Source of the DNA: Isoetes taiwanensis
Lineage: Eukaryota; Streptophyta; Lycopodiopsida; Isoetales; Isoetaceae
Reading direction: 5' to 3'
DNA: 64,000 nt
NCBI GenBank assembly: GCA_021234155.1
Contig: JAJEKV010000104.1
Span: 188,001 to 252,000, forward strand
The translations under genes and the position numbers were made by a program. Under the pieces are notes generated by a model. It did not search any database. It saw only the letters and a list, made by a program, of their open reading frames with translations, and was not told the DNA's origin. Each line of letters starts with the position of its first letter. Position 1 is the stretch's first letter. Of the stretch, positions 35,101 to 46,352 are shown one piece after another.

Positions 35101-36203
35101 TCTTCGACATCCTAGGTACGTAGATACTCATTTGTTACACAAAACCAAGAATGTATTGGAGCAGTTCCGTGTCTCGTCTCATCAGCTAGAGAATGGAGTG
35201 GCCGGCCTAAGGACACACTTGAACAAATAAACTGTCAAATGTGCAACTTAGGGAAAGTGGAATCAGAAGAACACTTGATAATTCCGTGTCCAGCATACTA
35301 TGAAATAAGAGGAAGGTACCACTATCTTTTCAGGGACCCAACCACTTTGAGGTATTCAAGCTTCTGCCCATTTTGTTTGTGCTTAATCATGCCAAAACAT
35401 CAAATCTGCCCTCAAAACATGCTTGTTAGGGCCCTTGTGTAGATGCTTGTGATGATGACAATAACTTCTTGCTAGTCCTCCTAATTCTTATTTGTTTTTG
35501 ATGAGACAATTCAACAAACTCCAATAAAATAAGTTGGGACGTAGTAGTAACTTACTATATCAACATCTGTTCCAAGCAAGGATCTTGCTTTTTCAGCATT
35601 TCTTACCTGCAAGAAGGGGTAGAATCAGATCATGTAATAGAACAATGAAACAGAATAGGAACTGGGGTAAATGTATACAAGAGCTCGAACAGGAATTCCT
35701 TTTTTCAGCAGAATGTCAACTATCCTTTTCCCAACACCACCTGTGGCCCCAGCAACAAGGACTAATTCGCCAACACTATTTTTGTTCAATGGTTGTGTGA
35801 CACTATTGTCTGACGTTATTCTCCCTAGTACTGCTTGAATAAACTGTATGAGAAAGTAATAGACGTGTTAGGCATCGAGGGTGTAACAAGTTATTTGTAT
35901 GTAGAAATATCCTATCATTTAAGAATAGAAAGAAAATGATTTCTTTCATGCTTGTTGCAACCTTACTTTTCCCAAAGAAGGAGGCCCATTGAAATAGTAC
36001 AGTGTCTTTATAAACCTCCCAAAATCCCATGGTTCCTTGCCTCCTTCAGCAACTACAAGTGATTTCTTCTTAGAAGAATATCCGATTTCTTTACGTCTTC
36101 TTACTCTATGAGAGGAAGTAAGCGGGCTGTATGACTCCAAACGTTTGTGCAGAATATTACTATCTATTCCTCTCACTCTAGAACTAAGCCCTAAATATGA
36201 GAC
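29197..36203 (-). CDS. NAD(P)-binding Rossmann/CIA30-domain protein (At4g18810 type), first exon missing
   Basis: Fifteen exons join in frame (577 codons): 36203-35967, 35843-35679, 35606-35556, 32124-31990, 31924-31901, 31816-31705, 31167-31048, 30927-30878, 30549-30391, 30323-30228, 30126-30011, 29934-29811, 29754-29641, 29500-29420, 29343-29197. All introns are GT-AG. The protein has an atypical SDR fold ('VAGATGGVGKRIVDILLKKG' nucleotide site; 'NAASCIVGPKEGDT'). It is split by a CIA30 domain ('WGSLDDVVMGGVSES', 'NNNGGFASIRTK'), then resumes with 'SGIPYTIVRPCALTEEPAG'. Related plant proteins, including HCF173, act in chloroplasts. The wording matches At4g18810 better than HCF173, whose CIA30 part lacks DDVVMGG. 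The start exon with the expected transit peptide was not found upstream of 36203. One 24-nt exon encodes GIKFFDPE. A LINE lies in the 3.4-kb third intron. Confidence 0.9.
33600..35530 (+). mobile_element. LINE in intron of the SDR/CIA30 gene, decayed
   Basis: Reverse transcriptase is readable on the plus strand, against the host gene: 'RGQAGFRKNFSTIAHICTLR', 'CCFVDFRKAFDTIS', then 'GVKQGCPLL', the catalytic 'LYADDVVLIS', 'LQKTKVTIFN' and 'VSAYTYLGV'. Near 35235 a C-terminal Cys-His motif appears, 'CQMCNLGKVESEEHLIIPCPAY'-like in order C-x2-C, H, C. Several frameshifts and stops make it inactive. A tail may be the CCAATAAAATAAG near 35530. It fills much of the intron between exons 3 and 4 and appears tolerated there. 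The Cys-His motif differs from the LINE family at 48-59 kb. Confidence 0.82.
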
Positions 36204-37249
36204 CTGAAGCAGAGATGAATTAGAAAAAAAAAGATAGTTAGCATTTGTTTAGAATAGCATTCTATAAGCCCGGATTCAAGCAAACTGGAAATATGACCCC
36301 AGTTCTATCAGGGACCCTCTTTAGAAAAAGATAATTATTGGCATAACTTAAGGATCACATATGAAAAACCACCATTATAAGCTAATTGATTACTTAGATG
36401 TAGACAAATGATTGTGATATTTCACTGAATGATCAGAGAACAACCAGTGAAACTGTCTAGAGGGAGGACAAATATTTAATAAGAAGTAACTTCTGCTGAG
36501 AGGCGCTTCATTGAAATAATGAATAAACAAAACAATTGGATGGCATTTTGAAAAAGAAACAGAAGAAGGCTATTTCAAATGAAGATTGAAGATAAGAAAT
36601 TGATTGATTCGATGTGTTACAGACTTCTTTAAATATAATTCATCGGCATATTTTATTTTATAACAATCCAAAATGCCATGCAGCAGCATTACTGCTTTGC
36701 AGCATGTAGCTCTAAAAGAATGGCAAATTCAAGTCTGTGGGGAGAAAGATATGGTGCACCTGGAGACCAGGCGATGAGACAGTTGAGAGAACAGCATTCT
36801 GGGGGGGTGTCGCCATACTGACGAACTCCACTGTGTTCGTGGCCTTAGAAACTGATAAGGTTACAAGCGTGTTTGTTGAGTAAAATAGTATTTTATTCAT
36901 GCAGGATAAAACCCAAACCTTATACTACTACATTAAATGGCTCTGAAAATTCTCTGATTTACGTAAACGACGCTTACGTGTCATCCTGCCTTAGCTTCCA
37001 TTGTGGTGCTGACACGTGGCATTGCAAAGTCAATTAAATTTACTTGCATTCTACTTGCATTTTCACTTGCATTCTGGTTTTTTAGTTGCATTCTGGATTT
37101 CTGTTTACCTTCCAAATATCTACTTACATTCTCCTACACCATCCAACTTTAAAGTTCATAGATTTAACTCATGAATTCAATTAGCAATTCAATAGATTTA
37201 AACTACAAGACAGATTTATATCATGAACAATCAGAAATATATTATCAAT
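36204..37249. other. No gene recognised; expected site of a missing first exon
   Basis: The SDR/CIA30 gene needs an upstream exon with its start codon; I scanned this stretch on the minus strand and found no convincing one. Around 36700-36900 the minus strand reads like an LTR or retroposon end (TGAATAAAATACTATTTTAC), with no coding. Several ACTTGCATT repeats lie near 37045-37100. Confidence 0.35.
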
Positions 37250-37501
37250 ACATCTCTGATTAGCAGCTTCTTCATTATGCTCAGCAGAAGATCACTAAAG
37301 CTTATCGTTGCTCATCTCTAGTTGATGATAAGAAAGAAATAATTTGGCAGACGTATTTACGGTGTTCTTCTTATGCATAGACGGGTGTTTATGCCTAGTT
37401 GGGTCAGCCTATCCACTAGGGTTTTATTCCTATCTATGCATTGTGTATTGCACCTTTGTTCTTGTCAATAAAAAGAGTCTCGCGTCCTTCAAAAAAAAAA
37501 A
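37250..37501 (+). mobile_element. Retroposed sequence ending in poly(A)
   Basis: AATAAA at about 37468, then about 20 bp, then a run of 12 A at 37490-37501. This is the look of a reverse-transcribed, polyadenylated RNA end (LINE, SINE or processed transcript). The body upstream is not identified. Confidence 0.5.
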
Positions 37502-39480
37502 ACTTCAATTTCTTTGTCCTGCAGACCTGCATGTGATAGTATAGCACCTGGACCATCGATATTAACTGGTTGAACTTCCTTGATAGCATCTACCACTGTC
37601 GTAGAAGCTGACACTGGAGCAGACAATATCGAAGCAGACGTAGAAGATAAAGGATTACCATGTGGAGCATCCGTGTTACTGTCAAATTGCCCTTTATCAT
37701 ACTTTTCCAGCTCTTCTTTATAAACCTGTTCAGACATTCTTCTTGCACAGTTGCATCAAATGGCTTTCCAGCTATCTCCATCGCAGCCTTCACTTGTAAC
37801 TCGGAGGTTTTATCATACCTACAGAGATACAGAAATATTAGTACATGAATAACTAACTGTACAACAAATTAAATGACTACATAAAAAATAAATTACCTGT
37901 ACATGAACAACTACCTATAAAATAAATTAAATGACTACAAATTAAATAAACAAATAAATTACCTTTGAAATACCTCTACTGCGGTGCCCTGTAACTTTCA
38001 TGCCAATATTAATAGGTACACTAACTCGCGACATCCTAGAAACTAGTATCGTTCGTCCACTCTTTCCACTGAAAGCACCATCGACTCCTATAATCTTCAT
38101 CATGTATTTTAACCATTGGGACATCTTACGTCCACTCACCCTATGCTTTACATTATACCATGCCTGCACAATTTCAGAAATTAGGATTCAGAAATTAAAA
38201 CAACCAGACAATACAAAAGGAAAGTACTTACCGTCTTACGTGGCGAAACTATTGCTTGTTTGAACAACCAGTCCTCATCAGCGCTTGTGTACGGATAGTG
38301 GCGAAACAATTGTTTGAAGGTCACAATCACGTCATCTTCATAAACACGAAGAGGCATTCGAAAGGACTCTTCTTGCTACCTATCCATGCTCACATCATAT
38401 TGCTTTGAAAGCCTCTCATTATATTCTACAAACTCCTTTCCATTTTCTGCTCCTATCTGAAAATCTTCCACCTTCAGACCTTGCAACTCCTCCTGACCCT
38501 AATACCGAATCTGGATACACAGTAAAAGAGCAGCCTCTTTTGCAGACCAATGGAATGCTGTATTCCATGGTCAATGTCAGATAAAAGGGCCTGTTCATTT
38601 GCAAATGAGATTTCATCTACTTTCTTTCTTTTCTTACAAACCCCCAGTATCATCCTTGACCTTCTCATTGCAGCAATACATGCAAGCCTTGCTCTCGTGA
38701 ACACAACACTATATTTAATATTTAATATTAAAAGAAAATTCTTCCACATCAGTTTCTGCAATCCTGCGCTCCTGCTGACGTCAAATCATGACTCCAAATC
38801 TTCTAAACAAATCTTGAAGCCTGAAAAAGAAGAATGTCAGAATTATATAAAAAGAAATTCAATTAGATATTACAACTTACGTTTTAAAGGGGAACATTGA
38901 TCCATCTAGCTTCACAACGTGAAGCATGAACAACTCTAACATGTCTGCGAACTCCTTTAAATCCAGTTCTTCAACTTTCTTATTAATAGCAATCTTTGAA
39001 TGAACTCTCCAACTGTCAAACCGTTTCCTCGCCCACTGAATTTTTGCCTCAGACTTGCTAATCCCTCCGCTATGAACTTCTTGCAACAAATCATCATCTT
39101 ATTCCAGAAAAGGAACTGCTGCTTATTTCCCAGAATTCTCCTTCTCAGTTTCACATGGAATAAGCACATTTAGATGGCCATTAGATTCTGCTTCTTTGAG
39201 ATATTTGGTAATTGCCTCCTCACAAAACTCGTCTTCAAAGCTAGCATCTTCATCTTGTAGGTTAGTTATATCACATAAAGTGGAAATTTCTGAACTGGGA
39301 CCAGCTCGAGAGAGATGCAGATCAAAGCTTGGCTTAGAACTTTGACTTGAATCCATGCCTGCAAGCCTCCAGGCAGCATGCTCAGAGCCTCCAAATAACA
39401 CATAACAGAATCCATATGTAAGAACTAGTAGATGGAATTCCATGATCCAAACTCCAGAATTTTCAAGTACCATCTTTTTC
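37480..39480 (-). pseudogene. Crypton-like tyrosine recombinase (DUF3504 type), decayed
   Basis: Pieces in order on the minus strand: an acidic N-terminal part ending 'CETEKENSGK' (39473-39123); an SAM-like DNA-binding domain 'ARKRFDSWRVHSKIAI...LKEFADMLELFMLHV' followed by a GT donor (39090-38877); a middle part 'KVDEISFANEQALLSDI' and 'LLFYCVSRFGIR' (38760-38474); and the catalytic end 'KSGRTILVSRMSRVSVP' with 'MKVTGHRSRG' (38169-37942). Cryptons use a tyrosine recombinase for cut-and-paste through circles. The box normally reading HSGR has Lys for His, and two in-frame TAA codons separate the first two pieces, so it is dead. A tyrosine follows TGHRS at about the expected distance. A Gln/Ser-rich tail may run to 37489. 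Confidence 0.62.
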
Positions 39481-40249
39481 CTGTATAAGAAAAAAAAAAG
39501 GATGCCTAAGAACCCTTAGATCACATATATGAATGAAAAACAAACATGCAGTAATCTAAAGTCTATAAAGGGACCTTAAATCTAATAAAGAACTTGCATG
39601 CAGACACTAACATCTACAATAAGTGAAGCTTTATGCGTTCGATCGTCAGAATATCCCTTAAGAATCATCTTCACACGAATCTTCGGCAAGAAATACAACA
39701 AACAATGGCTAAGAACCTGATTTGATCTGCCAATAGATAAAATAGAGTTAAAAAACTTGCATGCAGATGCGAAATAGGGTAAAAAGTTTAGATGCGGACC
39801 CTAACATCTAAAATAACTTAAGCTTTTTACCTTCGATCTTCACAATATTTCTAAGAATCGTCTTCTCGTAAATCTTGGGCAAGATTCCACGCCAGATCTG
39901 CCAGAATACAAAACAAGAAGTTGTTGAGAAAACTTAGTGGTCGGAATATAGTAAACAGTAAGCATAAGCATAAAGACTCAAAACTCACCAAAAAACTCGA
40001 AAAATTTTCAAAAAAACTCCAAAAAACTCGAAATATATTTACAAACCTTCTGGAATACTGCAAAACTGCTGGCGCCAGCTAAAAAATGCAAGCAAGATGC
40101 TTGCAGACCTCGAGCGCCTCCGGTGCTCCACGAAAAATTACGGCAGCGGCTCGTCTTCGCGGCCAAAACAGAGGTAAGGAAAAATTAGGAAGAACAAAGT
40201 TCTTCTTTGGTTGCCACGTAGGTTGACACGTAAATGTCGTCCATATAAT
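39481..40249. other. Probable 5' part of the Crypton-like element
   Basis: AT-rich sequence with no frame, upstream of the minus-strand recombinase. Related phrases (CTAACATCTA-AATAA, CTTCGATCTTCA...AAGAAT) recur near 39610-39690 and 39790-39860, suggesting a duplication. Confidence 0.3.
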
Positions 40250-40349
40250 AGGAATGTCTTTTTACACGACATTCTTGACGTGTCAAAAGGGCGACGCGAG
40301 CGCGTCGCCCTTTTGACACGTCAGGAATGTCGTGTAAAAAAACATTCCT
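40250..40349. repeat. Near-perfect 100-bp palindrome
   Basis: Arms 40250-40298 and 40301-40349 are inverted copies with two mismatches. The centre GGGCGACGCG-AG-CGCGTCGCCC is GC-rich, and the outer arms hold TGACGTGTC and ACACGACATTC. It could extrude as a cruciform or give a long hairpin RNA. It lies about 50 bp outside the 3' end of HUH copy 2 and upstream of the Crypton-like element. Which element it belongs to is unclear. Confidence 0.9.
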
Positions 40350-40611
40350 ATATACATAACTGTCGGTGTATGTTTGGCTTTCTTATATCATTTGGAGTAT
40401 GTTATCATTTGGGGTGTTTCAAAATTTGTTTGGACCATTGGATTGGGCATATTATAGATCATATTCCCTCTCATGGTCTTTTGGCCCTTCAATGCAAGTC
40501 AAGATGGAGTCAAATCCACCCCATTTCACTCACCCCTCCAACAGAAAACCATCCCATGGTTTCGATATTTATGAGAATGGAATATTCCAGCAGCATGACC
40601 ATCAAATTGCT

Positions 40612-40712
40612 ATGAGCCTTGGGAGTCGAACCCCAGCATGATTCCCACGCTCATCCAAGTATAACAGTCATCCCACACAAGGGATGGCTGTTATGCCCAG
40701 GGGCCGAAGCCC
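40612..40712 (-). ncRNA. 3' structured end of HUH element, copy 2
   Basis: Read on the minus strand: GGGC-TTCG-GCCC (40712-40700), then ATAACAG...CTGTTAT with inner CATCCC/GGGATG (40694-40661), then a minihelix 40654-40612 with outer stem ATGAGC/GCTCAT and inner GGG-TTCGACT-CCC. Compared with copy 1, the second stem has other bases but still pairs throughout, while the T-loop and outer minihelix stem are identical. Confidence 0.65.
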
Positions 40713-40968
40713 GCTAATACATCAAACAAGTTAGTCCTTCTGTCAAACAACAATAAACAATGACTTAACAAATGATCTCAAAATAATTTCGGATGAATAG
40801 CAATGACATATGATTTTGCATAAGCAGCATGTTCATATACAACCAACAACATCCACTTTTAGCACAACCATACATTACCTAAAAACAAACTGTACAATGT
40901 GTTGAAGGAGACTCAACCAAGCCATGGAATCTTGCAAGCACTATAGTAAACATCCACATCAAGGTGAA

Positions 40969-42690
40969 TCACAAGCTCACATGGAAATAAGAAAACATAA
41001 ACAACAAGGCACAAGCACAAGCACAATAAGAACATTTCATGGCCGAACCACTCTGCGCATGCCTTATGACCGCATCTAACTGACGTATCTCCTGAACAAG
41101 CAAGGCTCTTGCAAGGCTCATATGAGAGCGCAGTGTGTGCAACTCAAGAACTAGGGCACCCAGGTGCTCCCACTCCACAACGGATATGGCACTATCAATG
41201 GACATGTAGAATGCATTGAGCTGCCGCCTGAATACACGGAGTGGTGCTGCAATCCTATGCGCCTCAGTGCCCACCTGGATCACATTATTAACAAACTCAT
41301 GAGTGAAGAATGCTGCCTATGGCTCAGCTGGATACACAACGGGGTCAGGATGGGAGGCATTTATGGCAGATGAAATCAAAGATTGTGGCAAGGACACAAC
41401 TGGCTGCTCCACACCACGAACTGCATGGGGTCACCCTCCATTACTCCTGCAGCTGTACAGCAAAGAAATACATGAAAACAATAAAACTGAACTATACAAT
41501 GAACACCCAAGCAACTCTATCAACTAACGGCCATCATACGGTCACCCTCCCTTGTGGATGGAGAGGTGAAAGCATGTTAGGGCCTACATAAAAAATTACC
41601 AAAAAGGTACTTTTCTGTGTACTTCTGTGCAAGTACATAGTTGTATTTTAAAGTACCTAGACTGCAAGATTGACTAAAAGAAATTGTGTTATGTTCAAGA
41701 GTAGTAGTACATACATGTTGTAAGGTACCTTGTGATGTCAAGAAGATGTTAAGAACTCAAATATATCATCATCTTTGACTACCCAGAGTATTTTTCAGGT
41801 AGTTTCCAAAACATGTAGGCCCTAACATGCTCTTACCCGGAGATGTAATCCACACCAGGTTCAAGTATGACCACATCAAGGCTATTAGCACTATAAGAAA
41901 GATCATGTATGTTCTCAATATTGTTCTCCTCCTTATCAGCAGGAATGGCGTCATCCCAATAACGCCTACGCCCAGGCCCATTCATTTCCACTGGCACAAA
42001 GTCTGCTGGCAACCCAAATAAGATGGTCCTCATGTCGGACGGCACGCAATGGCTAGGATTCAACAACACCCTCCAAGCTGCTCGAACCCAGTGCTCATTG
42101 ATGTAAGCCGTATTTGAAGGTATGAGAGAGTAAACTTCCTAGATCAGATCATTCTGGCCAAGGTATATAACAGGCTAGCAGTTAGCCTACGGTTACTTTG
42201 GTAATTGACAAAGTATGCAGCTCTATTCAAAAGATTCTTATTGTCAAGAACAACAAGGCTCTTCGTATCACCAGCCCCCATCTCAAATACAGGTCTTTTC
42301 CCTTCTCAATAGCAGCTTCACTGACATTATGCAGATGACAAACATAGTGGACTTTACCAACATCTTTCATGCAATATCTGACCATGCCTTCAAAGCAATG
42401 AAGGCGGCTGTTCTTGAGGGCCTTGCATATCAGAATCATGTCTGCTGGCTTTGAGGCCTGATTAAAATCTTTCTTTATAGCATCATTCATGGCCTGATGC
42501 TCTTGAACCGAGCTCTAAAGACAGTCTGGAGTGCAAATGATCCACACTTTCACCACGCTCCATGGCCATGGCTTCAGCCAGACACCTTCTGTTGCAAAAA
42601 CCAACAAGGGCATCATAGAAGCTTGTGGGCACATCTTGCCTAGACACACCCAAAGTCACGCTCACATCTATGGCGCTCCATTCCTGGCCA
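40969..42690 (-). pseudogene. Rep-like HUH endonuclease, copy 2, inactivated
   Basis: Exon 1 shows 'IDVSVTLGVSRQDVPTSF', the HLH metal site, 'RYCMKDVGKVHY' and 'VGFCNRRC'. Exon 2 shows 'IQVGTEAHRIAAPLR' and 'LRSHMSLARALLVQEIRQL'. A one-base loss occurs directly after the HLH codons, another frame break follows 'LYLRWG', and a TAG replaces the Glu of 'AEPE' in exon 2. The splice donor CCGG-GTAAG is recognisable, directly against the MITE. The protein cannot be made whole. The C-terminal region runs longer than copy 1 ('RHAQSGSAMKCS'). Confidence 0.78.
41571..41831. mobile_element. MITE inserted in the intron of HUH copy 2
   Basis: Terminal inverted repeats AGCATGTTAGGGCCTACAT at both ends, 261 bp apart, no coding. 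Removing it brings copy 2 to almost the same length as copy 1. Target-site duplication is not clear; the flanks GGTGAA and GGTAAG (inverted) are similar, so the repeats may be a little longer. Confidence 0.75.
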
Positions 42691-43407
42691 AGAGAAGGGC
42701 CAGCAGAAGGCCTTCCAATTGAGGATCTCCAGAAGAAGACCCAATTTTAATGAGCTTAGAGAAGGAGGCACAGAGCAGGCGAAACCCTTCCATTCCTCGC
42801 TGCTCTCCTCAAAGACATCACATAATAAAACAGCGAACAGAGATGGCTTACTTGTAGCTGAGATCGCCTGACAATATCCTAGAGCTATAGTCGCAAAAAA
42901 CCCAGCCTATTTATAACAGATGAGCGATACATACTCAGCCAGGAATAGCCGGCCATCTGCGCCTTCGCCATCTGCTGCCCACGTGAACCCAAGTAGTCCC
43001 GACCGACAGTAGGCCAGATTCGAACCCTAGATTCCCCTATTTGGAATCCAGGTTGCCAGCATCACCTTCTACGGTATTCATATACGTATACCAGCAAAAA
43101 CCATGCAAAATCTTAGGTTATATTTCTACCCTTCCTAATTTCGGCCACATTATTGCTATAGGCAAGATTCGCTTGGATATTATATAAAAGATTCTGCGTC
43201 ATCGGGCAAAAAATGGAGAGAAAAAAAAAACACTAAAAATTTAGCGGAGCAACAAGGCAAGGGAAGACCTTCCGAGTTTCGACGCCATAGCCGGCCCTTC
43301 ATGTGCCACCGGATTCTAAGAACAAAGGTCCTCATGCTATACTATGAGATTGCATCTGGAGCCGCTAATCCTGCCGCCGCCTGTTTAATATCGATATTAT
43401 ATAAGAA

Positions 43408-43440
43408 CTAGAAAAAGTGCCCAACGTTGTTGGGCTTTTC
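43408..43440 (-). mobile_element. 3' end of a second Helitron
   Basis: On the minus strand: hairpin GCCCAAC-AAC-GTTGGGC, then ACTTTTTCTAG, followed by T. This is the Helitron 3' terminus and nearly the same as the end of the full Helitron at 57063-57090. The body would run to higher coordinates, but no 5' TC end was found, so it is truncated or too diverged to trace. Confidence 0.72.
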
Positions 43441-45930
43441 ATTGGTATTTAAAATTATGTCCTTGTTCATTATAAATTAATGTTTAAAATTGTCCTCCTA
43501 AAATATTCTATGTATTAAGCTTAAAGTTTAAATGCAATACATGAAGTGCCAATATTGTTATTAACAAATTATTTTTGTTGTTCCTTTAGGTTGTTAGATG
43601 AAAATGCTTATCATGATAAACATCTTAGACAAACAAATTTGATATCATGAAGTTATTCTCCCCAGTCATTCAATTTCTTTCCATTGATACCATGAAGTAG
43701 AATTTCATATTACCTAAACTATCTAAGAATGATAACAAAGTTAACCTCATGCATTACATTCCATGAAAATAGTTTTTGTTGTAATAGATACCTATGAAGA
43801 AATTTTGAATCAATATCTAGTCTAGCTTGTACCTCAATATCAAAGCAAACTTGGTTTTTGGCTTTCCATCATAATAGTGTAGTATATTCTACTCTCACAT
43901 GATGAATGAGGATACTATTGGATAATCAAGCTAAGACATGTTCAAAGTGATAAGGTGTACCATCATCACTTAGTAATACTATTTTACTTGCACATACTCA
44001 AGTATTTAAACTACAAGATACTAAGGTACCGAATATGCTAGGTACATATGACTTAATAACGATGATGGCAGATTAGAGGGGAATGCAAAGGATAGTACAA
44101 ATACTTGAAGAGAATTGGGCAGGTAGTAAATTGGGAGAGAATTGGGCAGGTAGTAAATGTGACGGTCCTTCGCCCGACATCGATCGTTACCGAATTATTT
44201 CACACGAAGTTCAAGATCTCATGGGTGCAGAACCTACAAGTCATCCCCAACCCCAAATAATATGTTGTGGTCCCCATAAGCTACGGGTCTCTAGCCCAGG
44301 GAAATAACCTTCACCTAGAAGCAACTCGATGTGACCAGCATCGAGTCCTCACTAGCGAGCTTCATCAGTGCCCACTCACTAGTGTTGAGTGCTTAACACT
44401 CGTGGCCTCAGTTTCTACTTATTCTCCCCGGAGAGTTGTGGGCAAATCAAGATGCAGCTAGGCTAGCAACAATTTAGACGAATCGATATTGTGATGTTGG
44501 TAAGATCAGTTGTAACGAAACACACCGCTTGCTAAAGATCTTTGAGATGTTCGACAATCTACTACAATCGAGAAAATATTGTTTTAGGTTTATCTTGTCT
44601 ATGCTATGCTTAATTTAAGATAGCTTAGCTACAATAAGATCCAATCATGTTTAAAGCAAAAATCATATAAAACGTATAAAACTAGCAGTATAAAAAACTA
44701 AGACAGAGCGATTTGCTAATAAAAGATTACATCTATTTCACCTATAGCGAGGATTGAACCCTCACCATCTATATGAAAGACAAATGCTCTAACAACAACC
44801 CAATCTTAATATTATTCTTCTTCTTCACAAATTTGTAATGCATTTTAATGATTAATAATATGAAGCTTTAGTTTAGATTATTAAAGGAAGGTATGGCTGA
44901 TAATGGGTTGTATGCTGTTACAGTAGAATCGAACTAACTAGCAAAATGGGTTGCTTGTGGACAACCCGGATTGATCTGTGGCTGGCCGATTTCCATCTGA
45001 ATTTAGTCATCCCAGCCAAATAAAGCTAATTTTGACCTTTTCCCTTTAATTTTGATTCTATTTCTAGTCATTGATAGCAATAAATCAAGGAACCATTTCT
45101 GGTTCTGGTTTAGCGCATGCAGCAGCCCAACGGACATCCTTCCCATCAAAATGATCCCTAGAGAGATCCATAGCATCCGGAAACAGAACCCTTAATAATT
45201 TTGGCCCTTTGGGCTCCAAGAGAATCCATCAATTCGCCATTTGATGCTGTATTTCAGAAATGAAGATTTGCCAAGACAAGCATTACAGTAGCTTCTAATT
45301 GATCTTTTCTTTGATTGCCATCGTTATCCTGAGTCTAGGGCTCTAAATCATGAGCGAAATCAGACTGCCAGATCAAAACTAAGCTAATACAGACTTTCAG
45401 AATCGGATTTTGCTGCCCCATAAACTCTTGGAAGCGGATTGATTCTTTCCTTCTTTTCCATAATTTGTAGCAGAAGAATTATTCCCTTTTGAAACCCCAA
45501 ACTATCTTACCTCTTGATCTCTGTGAATTCCTGATCGTCCCTCCTATGATTTGTTGCCGCTCCTTTTCTTTCTCTCTTCCACGTTTTGTTCTTTATTCTA
45601 ACTTCTCTTGAACTACTATTGTATTTGACAATTGATCTTTGATTATTTTTGAGTAAAAAGATTCAATTCTTCGCCACCATTATCAAATTTGATAAGTTTT
45701 TCATATCAACCTAGATTTAGATTGAATTGACAAGACCCTGAGTTGCCAAGAGGGTCAACTCGGCAGGCTCATCACATCGAAGGGGTTTTGAGCGAAAAAA
45801 CCTTGATAGTAATAAGCATACTAAGAATATTGTACAAAGTATGACATCAATGTCTTAGAGGCAGGCATAAATGTGCTCAGTGATCAAGAACTTTTATGAT
45901 ATATTATGCTAGTACCATTGCAGGCTTTTG
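43441..45930. other. No gene; probably Helitron body and retroelement flank
   Basis: AT-rich. GAGAATTGGGCAGGTAGTAA is tandemly duplicated at about 44110-44156. Just after it TGTGACGG could start an LTR of the downstream chromovirus, but no partner or primer-binding site was found. Confidence 0.35.
44745..44805 (-). repeat. tRNA-like fragment (SINE or tRNA pseudogene)
   Basis: The minus strand has TTGTTAGAGCATTTGTC (A-box-like) and GAGGGTTCAATCCTCGC (T-arm/B-box) at tRNA spacing. The acceptor-stem halves do not pair, so it is not a working tRNA gene. Confidence 0.5.
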
Positions 45931-46352
45931 CAAAAGCAAAAATTAGGGTCCCGATTTGAGAATCTCAAGGATTTGCGTTCTTTTGTATAGTTATACAGCT
46001 ATTACCGAAGATTTGTGGCAAGTAACTCTTCCCCTTAACATGTTTTTGAAAAAGGATATACCTTTTGTTTGGGGTATAGAAGCTGAGGAAGCTTTTCAAA
46101 GTCTGAAAAAGAAAATGACAATTGGAACATTATTAATTTTTTGGTGGATTGGACCAAACCTTTTATAGTATGTTCTTATGCTAGTGGAAATGCTATTGGT
46201 GTCGTACTTATGCAAGATGGGCATCCATTAGCTTATGTTAATCGCATGCTCAAACCATCAGAGCAAGGGCATGGCACCTATGAAAAGGAATTAATTGCAT
46301 TGGTCAATCAATGTTGATCAACTAAAAGTTGGTTGATTGCTCAAGGCAGCTT

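Larger units (their letters stand above)
40402..43158 (-). mobile_element. HUH-endonuclease transposon, copy 2 (defective)
   Basis: Inverted relative to copy 1, it shares the 5' end (TAGCAATAATGTGGCCGAAA, reading down from 43158), both exons, and the structured 3' end. It also shares the extra ~200 bp beyond that end, where CAAGTCAAGATGG is common to both. A TATA-like TTATAAATAGG lies near 42900, upstream of exon 1. A 261-bp MITE sits in the intron. Sequence divergence from copy 1 is large, so the copies are old relatives and not a recent duplication. Confidence 0.82.

Noticed and set aside
29197-36203. Assignment as HCF173 itself
   Set aside because: The CIA30 wording (DDVVMGG) and 'IVGPKEGDT' fit At4g18810-type proteins better; HCF173 is a relative.
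44745-44805. Functional tRNA gene
   Set aside because: T-arm and A-box-like parts are present but the acceptor stem does not pair.
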